Source: Cruorifilaria tuberocauda
Taxonomy: Eukaryota; Nematoda; Chromadorea; Rhabditida; Onchocercidae
DNA length: 21,865 bases
NCBI GenBank assembly: GCA_013365365.1
Contig: JABVXU010000765.1
Span: 1 to 21,865, forward strand
Direction of reading: 5' to 3'
Part shown: positions 11,015 through 21,308 of the stretch, piece by piece
Position numbering within the stretch: the stretch's first letter is position 1
Layout: each line of letters opens with the position of its first letter
Notes under the pieces: model-generated
Databases searched by the model: none
What the model saw: the letters and a program-made list of their open reading frames with translations, nothing else
Told to the model about the DNA's origin: nothing
Made by a program: the position numbers and the translations under genes

Positions 11015-11121
11015 TAATTGCAGAAAAAGTGATTGTATTTACCAGAAATACTGACCTCAAAGTGTCAGTTTCAATGAGCACTCAAATTTTCTAATATCAA
11101 TTGGAAGAAGCGTGAAGAAAA
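11015..11121 (+). promoter_or_regulatory. SCAF gene 5' leader with candidate acceptor and 6-codon uORF
   Basis: AATTGCAG ending at 11023 is a plausible splice or trans-splice acceptor 98 nt before the start codon. Within the resulting leader, an ATG at 11074 opens a 6-codon frame that stops at 11094, 27 nt before the main ATG. The main ATG sits in a strong context (A-rich with G at +4), and an in-frame TGA at 11113-11115 prevents N-terminal extension. Confidence 0.35.
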
Positions 11122-12433
11122 ATGGAGACAGAGGTTGTAAGAGCATTTAACGCTGAGGTATAACATTATCCCATATTTGAAATAAGATATCGATAATTAA
11201 CGTTAGTAATAATAAAATTTTGTTTATGGTTTTGAAACAATTCATACTGTGATAAATAACAATACCAATTAAAACGTTAATATGGCATGCCATCTTTTAC
11301 AATTTAAGACAGTATATTGTTACATCATATTAGGGTAGCAAAGGTGGATAGCGTGATCATTTCAAATTTATTTTTTTTTCTACCATCGTTTTAGATACCA
11401 TAAATAGACTGGCTATATTATTCAAGCTTTAATTTATGGATCAAAGATTATACTGCCCACATAATTTAATAGTATAAGACCGGATATATAATTTTTTTTG
11501 CAAAAAAGAATTTGCCGGTTGCAACGAGATTGAATTAATGATTATGTAATAGCATGGTGATATGTAAATGACAAATACCTTTTAGTTGGTATCTCTGTAT
11601 GAATTACGGCCACCGATAAGTAAGAAAAAGATTGTGGATATCACAAAAGCAGCAATGAAAGCTATCAAATATTACAAGCATGTCGTCTTTGGGGTCGAGA
11701 AATTTTTAATGAAGGTAATAAAATTTTAAATGTTGATTAAGGTGGTAAAATTAAAACACTGTCATCTATTAAAAATATCATATTTTTCATAGGTAACTCA
11801 GTAATAATGGTGTTATTTTAAAGAGATATCAAGTAAGTGCGGAACCTGGAGACATTTTCTTGATGTAATGGAATGAACCACATAATATTCGGATTATCCA
11901 CTAGCAGTGGACGAATTAACATTTTGTAGTTTCTTTTCAACTAACTGTTTTCATTTTCAGTGCAAAGCAGAATATAAGATACCTGGTCTATATTGTATCG
12001 ATTCCATAATACGACAATCGCGTCATCAATTTAAAGATAGAGATGTTTTCGGTCCAAGGTTTGCGATTAATATGCAAGGAACTCTTTCGAATTTGTTGAA
12101 TTGTAAAGCTGACGATAAGGTATTTTGGATTTTTAATTTACTTTTAACGTATAATTTAGTAAAATAAGGCAGCATATGATCGGTCTTTTTTATAATACTT
12201 GAAGTTAGAATTTTCGTTATTATTGCTTAACAAGCTTTCCTTTTTTTAATTGATGAACTATTATATTCCATAAGTTCTTACTCCTGTTTTATTTCATATT
12301 CACAGTAATTTCTAATTGTATGTCTTATAGTTGAAAGTGGTTCGAGTCCTAAATTTGTGGAAAAGTCATGAAATATTCGACTCAGCGAAATTACGACCAT
12401 GGCTGGAGTATTGCCGAGATGTTCATGGACTTG
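11122..12433 (+). other. CID (RNA polymerase II CTD-interacting domain), exons 1-4
   Basis: Residues about 1-142 carry the SCAF-type CID. Key stretches are PPISKKKIVDITKAAMKAIK, YYKHVVFGVEKF, YKIPGLYCIDSIIRQSRHQF, VFGPRFAINMQGT and KVVRVLNLWKS. They align by eye, almost without gaps, with human SCAF8. This eight-helix fold binds phosphorylated heptad repeats of the polymerase tail. The Ile-Asp-Ser-Ile and Arg-Gln-Ser-Arg-His segments of the groove are kept, so binding is likely intact. Confidence 0.9.
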
Positions 12434-14169
12434 GTTTCTTTTCCTCTTCCTATCTATCATTATTTCTGCTGTAGTTTTAATTACCAAAGATTAGCATATT
12501 ATATGTTATACATTTTTCAGCATTCAATAAAGAATAGTAAAAAGTAAATCGTTCAATTTTAGTTAGTGTGATATGTATTTTATGACGTTGGAATAAAATG
12601 TCCTCTAAAGGACAAAATAGTTGGCCGGGAAAGAATGCTGGAAATACATAAAATCATATCAATTAATAAGTCTTTTAAATCGTTAATTGTGAACTGAAAC
12701 TGAAATGCCAATAAGGGTGTTTTGCAGAAATAGATGTTTTGATCGTAGAAAGAAGTGTAAAAGGTGATCAGGCAGACTTTTCAATATATAGTCGCGTCCC
12801 TAGTCGTAGTGAAAAGAGAAAACTAATGGAATCGCATACTCCATTATCTGTACGTTGACGAATATTTTTTCAAAAATAAAATTGCATTTGATTTGGAATA
12901 AATTGCTGAATACATAGATAGTTTCCATTTCTTTAAAATTAGTTATCTATAATATTTATGCACGAGTGGCTTTTTTCATTTACTTTTCATGTCGTTAATG
13001 TTATAAACCTAGCAGTATTAAATATAAGTAGCACAATGCAAGTAATATTTCAAGAAACTTTTCGAGGAACTTCGAGGTTTTATCATAAATTTTAGGGGAA
13101 CCGGTCGCGTACACCACCTTTGCTTTTGCGTGAGCCAAGTGATGATGCTGTAGAAGGAGGTGTGAGCGAGCGCGAAACGCTTGCAATGCTAACTGCAATG
13201 GGTTTGGATCTTGGCGGAATGTTCACTTCCGATTCATCGTTGTTGCAAAAAGTCAATAAATTAGTCAATGACAAACTTATTGAACGTCGGGAATTAGATT
13301 CGAAAAGACAAGGAAATATTAAGGTTTTTTTTTCATTTTATTGAGAATTTATTTCTAACACGATGTTAAGTCATCATCTACTCTTATTAATGACTTCGAG
13401 ATGAAGAAATGCCTTCATTATTATTAAAAAATATATTGGAAAAGCTTCATAGCGTAGATCCGAATATAATAAATATAAAATGAATTGGTTATTATCCAAA
13501 CAGTATTATTTTTTGTCTAATAGTTGTCCCAATAGTATGTTCATGGACTTCCCTGTAAATAAAATAAGGTAGTAATTGGTATTCTAATTAATTTTTTTCA
13601 GAATCTTCTTTCCAAAGAATTCGATTATAGTGATGAAGATGACAGCGGTGACGATGATTTTAGTCGCAAGTTAGAGTTGGAAGCGAAACCTACTGAGCTG
13701 ACGAAGCAACAAATTATAGGGTATTGATTTTTATATAAATGTTTTGACAGCCTTGTGAAGACCTTATAAAGGCTTCTAAATTTGGTCAAAAGGATGACTG
13801 GAATGATAAATTATAGATACATCGAGTAGCAAATGATAGAGACAGTAAGGAAACACTGAATATGTTGCGGTTAGGGTGACTGATTAACATTTAACATTAA
13901 CTCAAACTAAGCTGCTTTGCAGCTGTAAATATTCGTTGAAAAGAGTAACGGTTTAAAAGGTACCTCATTGAAAAAATCTATAACTACTGTGCTAAAAAGT
14001 TTCCATTATTTGTAGTATGGCAGAAGCAGTTCTTAGAGAGCCAGACACTAAAGAAGAAATACAGCGTATGCATACGGAACGAATTTCGGCTTTGTCTCAA
14101 GCAGCTGCGGCAAGAGTACAAGCTGTTAAACAACAACAGCAACAACAACAACAACAACAACAACAACAG

Positions 14170-14207
<38 letters not shown>

Positions 14208-17200
14208 ACAACAACAGCAGCAACAAGGAAATATGCCGACTGTAACTCGTACACTGACAGCCCAACCGGGAGCACCGCCAATTACGATTCCGTTAAATCC
14301 AATCACCGCTTCACAGACAAACATAGCTACGGTTCCTCCACTTTCAATTCCGATGCCAGGTCAATCGTTGCAGCCCTCGGCAACAACAAACATGTTATCA
14401 CCCAGATCAACACAACAGTTTGTAAGTTTGGGATCATTCGTTCTTCCCAATCATAATCTTTTATTTATTTTTTGTAAAGAGATTAAACTTTGTGTGAATG
14501 TTTGTGTTAATCCCAAAGGAAGTAAAAAAGGAAGTGATCTAAAGAAAATAGTTAGTATTACAGTTGTTTGGGATGAATGTATATGCATTCGCTTTTGTGG
14601 AATCTAAAAAAAGATCTACAAATTCTTTTTTTATACTGAAAAGTTTGATATATTGTATAAATCTCTAGAAATTCATTTACTTTTTATCACGCTTCCAATG
14701 ATGATAAGATAATAATCGTGAAGAATGAAATTGTTGAGTGCGATCATAAATTTTCTTCAGAAGCTATGTCATTTGTCGGCATTACGTCCCCAATTATTAT
14801 GTATACTTCAGTTACTGATCTATTTTTCCCGGTTATTTGTGATATTTCAACTGTTATTCTTTTCAGTTATTTAATGCGGGTGGATTAGCTGCGTTTGCAT
14901 CAGGTATGCCACCGCCAAATATTCTAGGTGTAATGCCTTCGCAGATCCCTACTTCCATACCTGGTGGAATGCCACTTGCAAGCACTGCGAATATTGATAG
15001 TCGAGATCAAACTGATGCTGATCAGGTATTTTTTTTACAACTGCTATAGTTTGCTTTTTTTGCTAAAAAATGTAGAAAGCAGGTTGGATTTTCTCAAATA
15101 TAATTCTTTTCCGGAAGTTCTATGAACAAAAAGAAGGAAAAAATAAAACTGATCTTCGATCTGAACATATTATTCTCTGATTCCTGAGCAGTCCCACTCT
15201 TTAAACTTTTTTCTTTACAATATCAAGTAACAGACTTCCATATATGAATATGAAGTAAGATACTTTGCTGCAGGATGATCGCTATCGTAGAGAAGGAGAT
15301 GATAGATTTGATAGTGATCGAGATGAGCGATTAAGACGGAGCCATGGCAGAAGTGACAGAATTAGTGAAAAGAATGATAAAGGTCAAGAGCGACGACGCG
15401 GTCGTTCAAGGTAGTTTTTTGTCTTATTTATGATGTGTTCTGTTTACTAAAAATAGTATGGCACATGACTTCTATTTTTATGAGTTTTATTTATGAAGGG
15501 ATCGTGAACGCGAGGGTAGAGGAAACAGTCGTGGTTTTGGAGATCTACACTCAAAACGACTGCGACGTAGTCGATCTCGTGATCAAGGTTTTGGAGATCG
15601 CAGAAGGGAGCATCGACGTAGCAGCAGTCGTGGACGAAGAGGTTTATCACGAGGACATTTTGACAGAGAACGATCGGAACGTGACCATAACAATCCAGCA
15701 GTTAGTTTTATTATCTGAAGAATATGCTGGTTAGATTTTTTCTCTCGTATTCACCAAAACGCCGGTACATTTCATTTTCATGATATTTAGTATGTTTGAT
15801 TTGAGTATATAATGTTACAACGCACCTGCATTTATTTTTCATGTTTCATCGACGATGAAATATCCGAAAATTTTAACAAAATTTTGTAGTAATAAACGCT
15901 TTTCGAATATTTGCAGTACAGAGATCTGGAGCGGCTGCGTCGAAAAATGGGACTTCCATGGCCACCAAAAGAAGGACATCTGCTAAGTGAGTTGTTGCAT
16001 ATTCCCAACTGAAAATGCTAGATCCTTAATTATGAAATCAAATCCGTCTTTTTAGGCGTTTTAATCCATCATTATGTTACAAATTTATCAGTAATATTGC
16101 TAAGAAATTAAGTCGTATTGTAGTTTTGTTTCATCTTCATTTTGTGGTTTATCATTTTCTGCGTATACAAGCAATTAGTCATTTTAGCTTGAAAAGTATA
16201 GAGCATCTGTTTTGTTTGTTTATTCTAAAATTTCCAAAACATACTTTTTTTTTCTGACATTTTTCTGTATTTAACTCTCATTTTGATCAATTTTCATGAT
16301 CGTTATATTTACAGTAGCGTCATGTACACTATGGATGGGAAGAATCCCTTCTAATTGTAGCGAAAATGAAATTCGTCAAGCAGTGGCTGAAGCCGGAGAA
16401 CCATCACGCATTAGCATTATACATTCCCGTGCATGTGCATATGTTACAATGAAAGATAGAAAAGCAGCATATCGGGTGATGGATCGAATGCAGAAAAATT
16501 TCAAAATCGGAGAGAAGAATGTTAAAGTAAGTTGTAATATTAGGTAAATAGATTGAGATCAATTTTTGTTTGCGCATGGAAGGCTGATAAAATATGCTTG
16601 ATAGTTTCGCTAGAAAGATGCGGTGCCTGAAACTTTAGTAATGCAGGTTTTATTAGTATAGTTTACGGTTTTCATTTCCCATAAAAAATTTTTAACTTAA
16701 ATTTATTTTTTGATGTCCTTTCCTTCTTTTTAGTTGAACTGGGGGATTGGACAAGGTTTAAAGAATGAAAGATACGCAGAGTATTGGGATCCCGACAAAG
16801 GATATTCGCTGATTCCACATTTTGCACTACCTGCTGATTTGGAACCTCTGATAGAAGGAGGCCATCTTGATGTGGAATCTTTGCCTGCTCATCTTGCTGG
16901 TAAGTTTATTGTTGCTTAGCTCTTGCTATTGTGGAAGTGTTTTTCATTTGCTGGATAAAATCATTTTAACTAAATTGAAATTTACTTCACTGAAACGGAA
17001 AAATAGATTTATTAAAAACTCCATCACAGATTTGTATGATGAACATGGTTTGAAAGGAAAACAGCGTGAACAGGATTCAGCTTCTGTTCAAAGTACTTCG
17101 AATATTCAGTTGCCACAAATGGCTCCAAATATGCCTTCTTATCAGTTTCCTCGTCAGTTATTCTGAAAAATGATAATTTTGTTATTTATTTAATAATTAA

Positions 17201-20200
17201 GATTCTTTTTTCAATTTTCTGCTTTGCAACCATAATATTTCATTAGATTTATTATTGAAGGGGCCTTTTTAAAACTATAGGAATTTATGGATTAATATAT
17301 TTTTGAAAACTTCTGCGTTCTTTCTTTTATTCTTTTATTTCTTAAATTTAGTGGGTCAACCGCCTCGATTACCCGGAGGTGCTCCGTTCCTACCTCATGG
17401 AATGGTGCCAATTCCTGGTATTTTTCCGCCTGGTCTACCTCCTCAAATTGGAAGTGTACCACCACTGGCTGGCGCAACACCAACTCCGAAATCACAGAAT
17501 AGTGTATCAACTGATGCCGAAGGAACGAATGCCTCATCCACTCCTCCGCAGGTGTGATTTTTTTGTTGTGATTGATTATGTTTACATCAAATGAAGGGGT
17601 ACAGCTTGAGGAACCAAGCATCATTTTTCATTTTTCTGTGCAACTTTCAGTGCACATTTGATTTTATTGTACCAATGGATTGAAGAACTAATAAGGAATG
17701 CTGCAAAGCACAATCGTTAGAGTACAATATTTGTTCAAATCTTAACATTACTTCTTGAATATAGTTTAAGAATATAAAAAATAATGTTTTTTGAAGTAGT
17801 AATAATGTTCAAAAGTAATTTTATGCATTATCAATATTTTTTATCTATAAACTAGTTGTATTTTATTGCAGGCTGCTGCTAATGCAATGAATGTAGAAAG
17901 AATGCGTGTCTCAGGTTATTTTTTTTTTCAACAAGCACTCTTATTTTGTTTTGCAAGTGAACTAATGGGTCTCTGATTCAGAACCCAAAAAGACTGGAAA
18001 GTTTGAACGAGTTCATTTCATTGCGACAGCGTTAGAATAGAAATTTCAGGACCGAATACATTCATGTCCTCGAGTTACAACATGCCTCCTCCTAGGTATA
18101 ACGCCTCTTGTGGAGCTTTGCCTTTGAGAGCAAATCGACCAGGAATATTTCCTGGAAGGTCTGGTTTTCAATTACATTTATTCCTCTTCTGATAACTTTA
18201 TTAACGCTGTTTATGTGGTCCGAAATGTTTGTCACGATGTATTTTTTAGTTTGCAAAGAAATCATCAAACTGTGTGTTTTCTATTGTTTGTAATGCTATT
18301 CCAAATATCTTTATTTGTGTGTTTGCTTTTTGCAGGTCACCGTTTTCACCTTACCGTGGAGGACCGCCTTTCGGAGGAGCTCCAATTAGAGGCGTATGTG
18401 TTCTTCATATTTAATATTATTTCGCAATGCATTATTCATTTTGTTATTCACAGTTCCTGGAGAATTTAACTTATTTGTTGAATTTTTTATTATTAAATAA
18501 CTAATTTGATTTGTATATAATATTTTTTATTAATGTATTTTAGATGTTGCGATCACCGTTACCGCTGATGCATTCGCCAGGGGTGGGAAGAGGAATGCGA
18601 AATCTTTATCCACCGCGACATTTTCCACCCCCTTTGTTAGCTAATAATCCCGGTATGAGTTAAGGATGTTTTTATCCATGAATATTTTGCTTTTGTCCTA
18701 ATGCAGAATTTTTGATGAAGAAACCAGTGATGCTAATAGTATGCATTTGATAAAAAAGTGTTGCAATTTAAGATATCAAATAGTTTTATTTTGTATATCG
18801 TCATGCTGTAATATGCATTCTGTGCACTGAAAAGTTTTTTTTTCTTTTTTTGCATTAATTTTGGTAAGTTAAGTACTTAAAACACAAGATACCATGAGGA
18901 TGGAATCTCTGGAAGTATAATTTATTCTCGATTTCTTATGCTGCTGAATCTGAGTTGTTCAAACCGAAAATTATTAAGGAAACAAAATCCAAATAATCGC
19001 ATAAAACTTATTTCCACAGAAATACTAGATTATATACAAATATAATCGAAAGAAAAATTCAGAGCGTGTAATTTCGTCATTGTTCCAGATGGTTACAAAA
19101 GTACGCAGGAGAATCGATGGAGGAGTAGTGAGCCAAGAGATGGGCACGTTGACAATTCTAGGCACGACGAATGGGATAATAATGCTATGGTGCCATCTAG
19201 CAGTCATGAGGAATACTCAAAACTCGAATCAAACAAAACTGGTAAATTCCGTTTGTGTTTTTTTCTAAAAAAATTTCAAAATAGGAAAATGAATTTGGGA
19301 TGATGCGGTTGCATGTTAGCTAGCAAAGATAAAATCATTTGAACGAGCAGAGAAATAAGTGCTTCAGTCCAAGCTATTTAATAACTATTATCCTAAGTCA
19401 TTTTACGAAGTACAATAACCGTCATATATTGCTCATAGTAGTTATGATCTGGATATTATTTCGATTTTGATGAATACTTTATGATATGGTGGTGTTCGGG
19501 ATATAATTTTTGGAACCAGTTTTCGCCCACTTTCAATGAGTTAAAAATTTTATTGGTAAACTAATATCATAAATTATTTGTCGGTTTTTTAAATTCAGAA
19601 AAACGGATAACGGAAATGGATGACTCAAGTAATGAACCAGTTACATCGACTACTCATGACGATGAAAGTACTGCAGTAAGTGGCACTGTCGATACTGTAG
19701 CATCCGAGGCAAAATTACTCACTGATGCAAATGTGGTGCCAAATAATGATGATTTGAAGGTGATACTTTCTACCAAAATATTTTAGTGTCTCAGTGTAAT
19801 TAGTTGGATTTGAATCAATTTCTGAAGTTTCTATATTTTTTTGAGACCTTACTGCAGTTCATATATTAAAAGTGAGTAAATTTTCAAAGGAGTAAAAGCC
19901 GTTAGCATATATCTTATGTGCAAAGATATTTTAAAGCATGATATTACTTTAACAGAACTAATCATTTTATAGCAGTTGCAGTAAGAGTATTTTTTATAAA
20001 AATTTCAAAGGATTTTGAAAATTCTGACATTCTTCTTTAACTGAGCGGTTATAATTTTAGGAGACCAAGTATGAGAGCTAAGGTTGCAGTATTATTATCA
20101 TCCGTTTACTCAGTTTTTAAATGAGGATAATGTGTAGTAGTTATTGTAATATCAGCAGACAAACATTTTTAATTGCAATACATTTTTTAGATTGTACTCA

Positions 20201-20311
20201 TCAAAACTGATTAAAAGTTTCATTTGTTCATCATTGTTTAATCTATAGGCTGTAACAATGAACGAAGACAGAATGTTGGAACAAGCAATTGTTTATGGTG
20301 ATGATGAATAA
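11122..20311 (+). CDS. rbm-16 (SCAF4/8): SCAF4/SCAF8-like CTD-binding, RRM-containing SR-related protein
   Basis: Twenty-three phase-consistent exons: 11122-11157, 11586-11714, 11961-12119, 12331-12433, 12728-12849, 13096-13323, 13602-13720, 14016-14421, 14867-15025, 15274-15410, 15499-15700, 15917-15986, 16315-16526, 16734-16899, 17030-17152, 17352-17551, 17872-17914, 18050-18158, 18336-18393, 18544-18652, 19089-19241, 19599-19759, 20249-20311. The product is 1,088 residues (human SCAF8 is about 1,270). Order: CID (about 1-140), acidic patch (about 264-280), Gln run (338-369), Met/Pro-rich stretch, Arg/Ser-rich (488-600), RRM (about 625-697), EYWDPDKGYSLIP motif (710-722) as in SCAF8, then a Pro/Gly-rich and acidic tail. 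Human SCAF4/SCAF8 bind phosphorylated RNA polymerase II C-terminal domain in the nucleus and suppress premature polyadenylation; the same role here is inferred. Least certain splices: exon 4 donor, exon 11 acceptor, exon 15 donor, exon 18 donor. The start matches the family N-terminus (Met, then AFNAE before the first CID helix). Confidence 0.93.
14131..14226 (+). repeat. polyglutamine-coding CAA/CAG tract, 32 codons
   Basis: There are 32 consecutive glutamine codons inside exon 8 (residues 338-369): 22 CAA and 10 CAG, with no CAG run longer than four. The tract follows an Ala/Gln-rich helix-prone stretch (SQAAAARVQAVK) and precedes a Thr/Pro/Ile-rich linker. The mixed codons make this a stabilised repeat, though length variation between isolates is likely. 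The reverse frames through it give poly-Leu and poly-Cys artefacts. Confidence 0.97.
15274..15700 (+). other. Arg/Ser/Asp-rich segment, exons 10-11
   Basis: Residues about 488-600 are dominated by Arg, Ser, Asp, Glu and Gly, with RS and RD dipeptides (RRGRSRDRER, RRSRSRD, HRRSSSRGRR). This matches the RS-like region that lies between the CID and RRM in SCAF proteins and usually supports nuclear localisation and contacts with splicing factors. The intervening 88-nt intron uses an unusual acceptor (ATGAAG). Confidence 0.8.
16315..16733 (+). other. RRM-coding exon 13 and following intron
   Basis: Exon 13 (16315-16526) encodes most of one RNA recognition motif: RNP2-like TLWMGRI (628-634) and RNP1-like RACAYVTM (662-669). 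The last strand (KLNWGI) is supplied by exon 14 from 16734. As in human SCAF8, the RNP1 position has Cys-Ala-Tyr in place of the usual Phe-Gly-Phe, but one aromatic residue is retained. The intron ends in a T-rich tract plus TAG. Confidence 0.88.
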
Positions 20312-20700
20312 TGATCATTCATCAATTATGTTACATTGCATTTTGTGTAGATGATCTTTGCCATCATGTCGTTTAAAATTACGTTGTTTCAGTTTAAAAA
20401 TAGATTTCAAAGTATATAGCTAGGATAATTTGTTTAAAAAAAAGACAGAAGGCAAAAAAATTGAATGTTGGAGAAATGAGGATCTAAAATCTCCAAAACG
20501 AGTTGACTTCAGAAAGCAGAAATTTTCAAGTTTAAAACCATCTAGAAAGTTTAAAACCACGTTTTAACTTTATTAAATTCTCCAATCTTAATATTCTCAT
20601 AACCCAATAAAACAGTGCGTAATAGGTGTTTGATCTTAAATTGTTATTTCTGGTAATAAAAGTAAAATTGAATTCATAGAAAATTTATTGTTTCCAATAT
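20312..20700 (+). other. probable 3' UTR of the SCAF gene
   Basis: AT-rich non-coding DNA follows the TAA at 20309-20311 and contains two canonical polyadenylation hexamers, about 300 and 345 nt downstream. No further coding exon was found. The 15-mer at 20353-20367 recurs 941 bp downstream. Confidence 0.5.
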
Positions 20701-21308
20701 TTGCATTTTTGGTAACTTATCAAGTATTCCCGAAATTCGATACCGAATGTTAATATCTTACAGTGGTCGTTACTTTATTATCCACTGGTGATATTTCTGA
20801 ATGATGTCTCGTTTATCATTACTATCTTATTAACATTGTTATTAATGTTCTACAAATTTTGTCCATTCATTTGTCAGTCGTTTTCTCAGATCAGTCATCT
20901 CTTCAAACCGTGTTTTCTAAATAGTTTGTGCAGAAATTGTTCTAACTCAAAATAAAAATTAAAAAATTTATAGATGCATATTCGAGAATTCTCATTTACG
21001 ACTTGTTATTTTTGAGATGGGAGCAGTTGTTATTTTATTTTATTACGATTTGTTATTTTATTTATTTCTACTAACCGGTGGGAATCTCCCCAATGTTTCA
21101 TTAATTTATTTCGTGCAAGGTATTTCCTTCCGACATCACTTAATTTTTCTATTACTGCTATCATTGAGAAACTGTACCTACCATCGTCCTGTAATATTTC
21201 TTATAAGGTAGTGGAATGATTGTATTAAATTGTGTTATCAAACAGTGATAAGTAATTAATGAGCAATTCATATTTTTTTTTTAGAAAAAAGGCGATCTTT
21301 GCCATCAT
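20353..21308. repeat. 15-bp direct repeat in the 3' flank
   Basis: gatctttgccatcat occurs at 20353-20367, just after the SCAF stop codon, and again at 21294-21308, following a T-run plus TAG that resembles a splice acceptor. Both copies are in the same orientation. Confidence 0.7.
20606..20660 (+). terminator. candidate polyadenylation signals (two AATAAA)
   Basis: AATAAA occurs at 20606-20611 and 20655-20660 downstream of the SCAF stop codon. Either could direct 3' end formation. In AT-rich DNA the hexamer also occurs by chance, so confidence is modest. Confidence 0.4.

Larger units (their letters stand above)
6945..11121. other. intergenic region between the NDRG and SCAF genes
   Basis: I could support no gene here. 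The first part holds the NDRG 3' UTR; no clear AATAAA lies near its stop, only the variant AATGAA at 7095-7100. Farther on lie inverted repeats (7400-7523, 8347-8413), a GC-rich island (about 8490-8900), a short tandem repeat (9791-9831) and an AT-rich direct repeat (10474-10521). A 102-codon open frame on the - strand (9707-10015) has no recognisable motif and covers the tandem repeat, so it is not called. The stretch about 10690-10860, slightly richer in G+C, may belong to the SCAF promoter. Confidence 0.6.

Noticed and set aside
6945..11121. NDRG and SCAF genes as one nematode operon
   Set aside because: The 4.2-kb gap is much longer than the few hundred bases usual between operon genes, and there is no strong evidence of a downstream-specific trans-splice signal.
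12331..12360. GGTTCGAGTCC resembling a tRNA B box
   Set aside because: It lies in the coding sequence for VVRVLN of the CID, and no cloverleaf or A box can be drawn around it.
13984..14324. Minus-strand open frames encoding poly-leucine and poly-cysteine
   Set aside because: They are the reverse complement of the CAA/CAG glutamine tract in SCAF exon 8; the + strand frame is phase-linked to conserved exons.
14422..14607. Continuation of the exon 8 frame after QQF as a C-terminal end
   Set aside because: A perfect GTAAGT donor follows the TTT codon and the next exon continues in phase toward the Arg/Ser and RRM regions, so this is intron read-through.
20057..20085. Possible micro-exon (gagaccaag...) between SCAF exons 22 and 23
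   Set aside because: In the required phase 0 it reads ETKYES then a stop, and no donor restores the frame of exon 23. It could only give an alternative end, so I left it out of the model.
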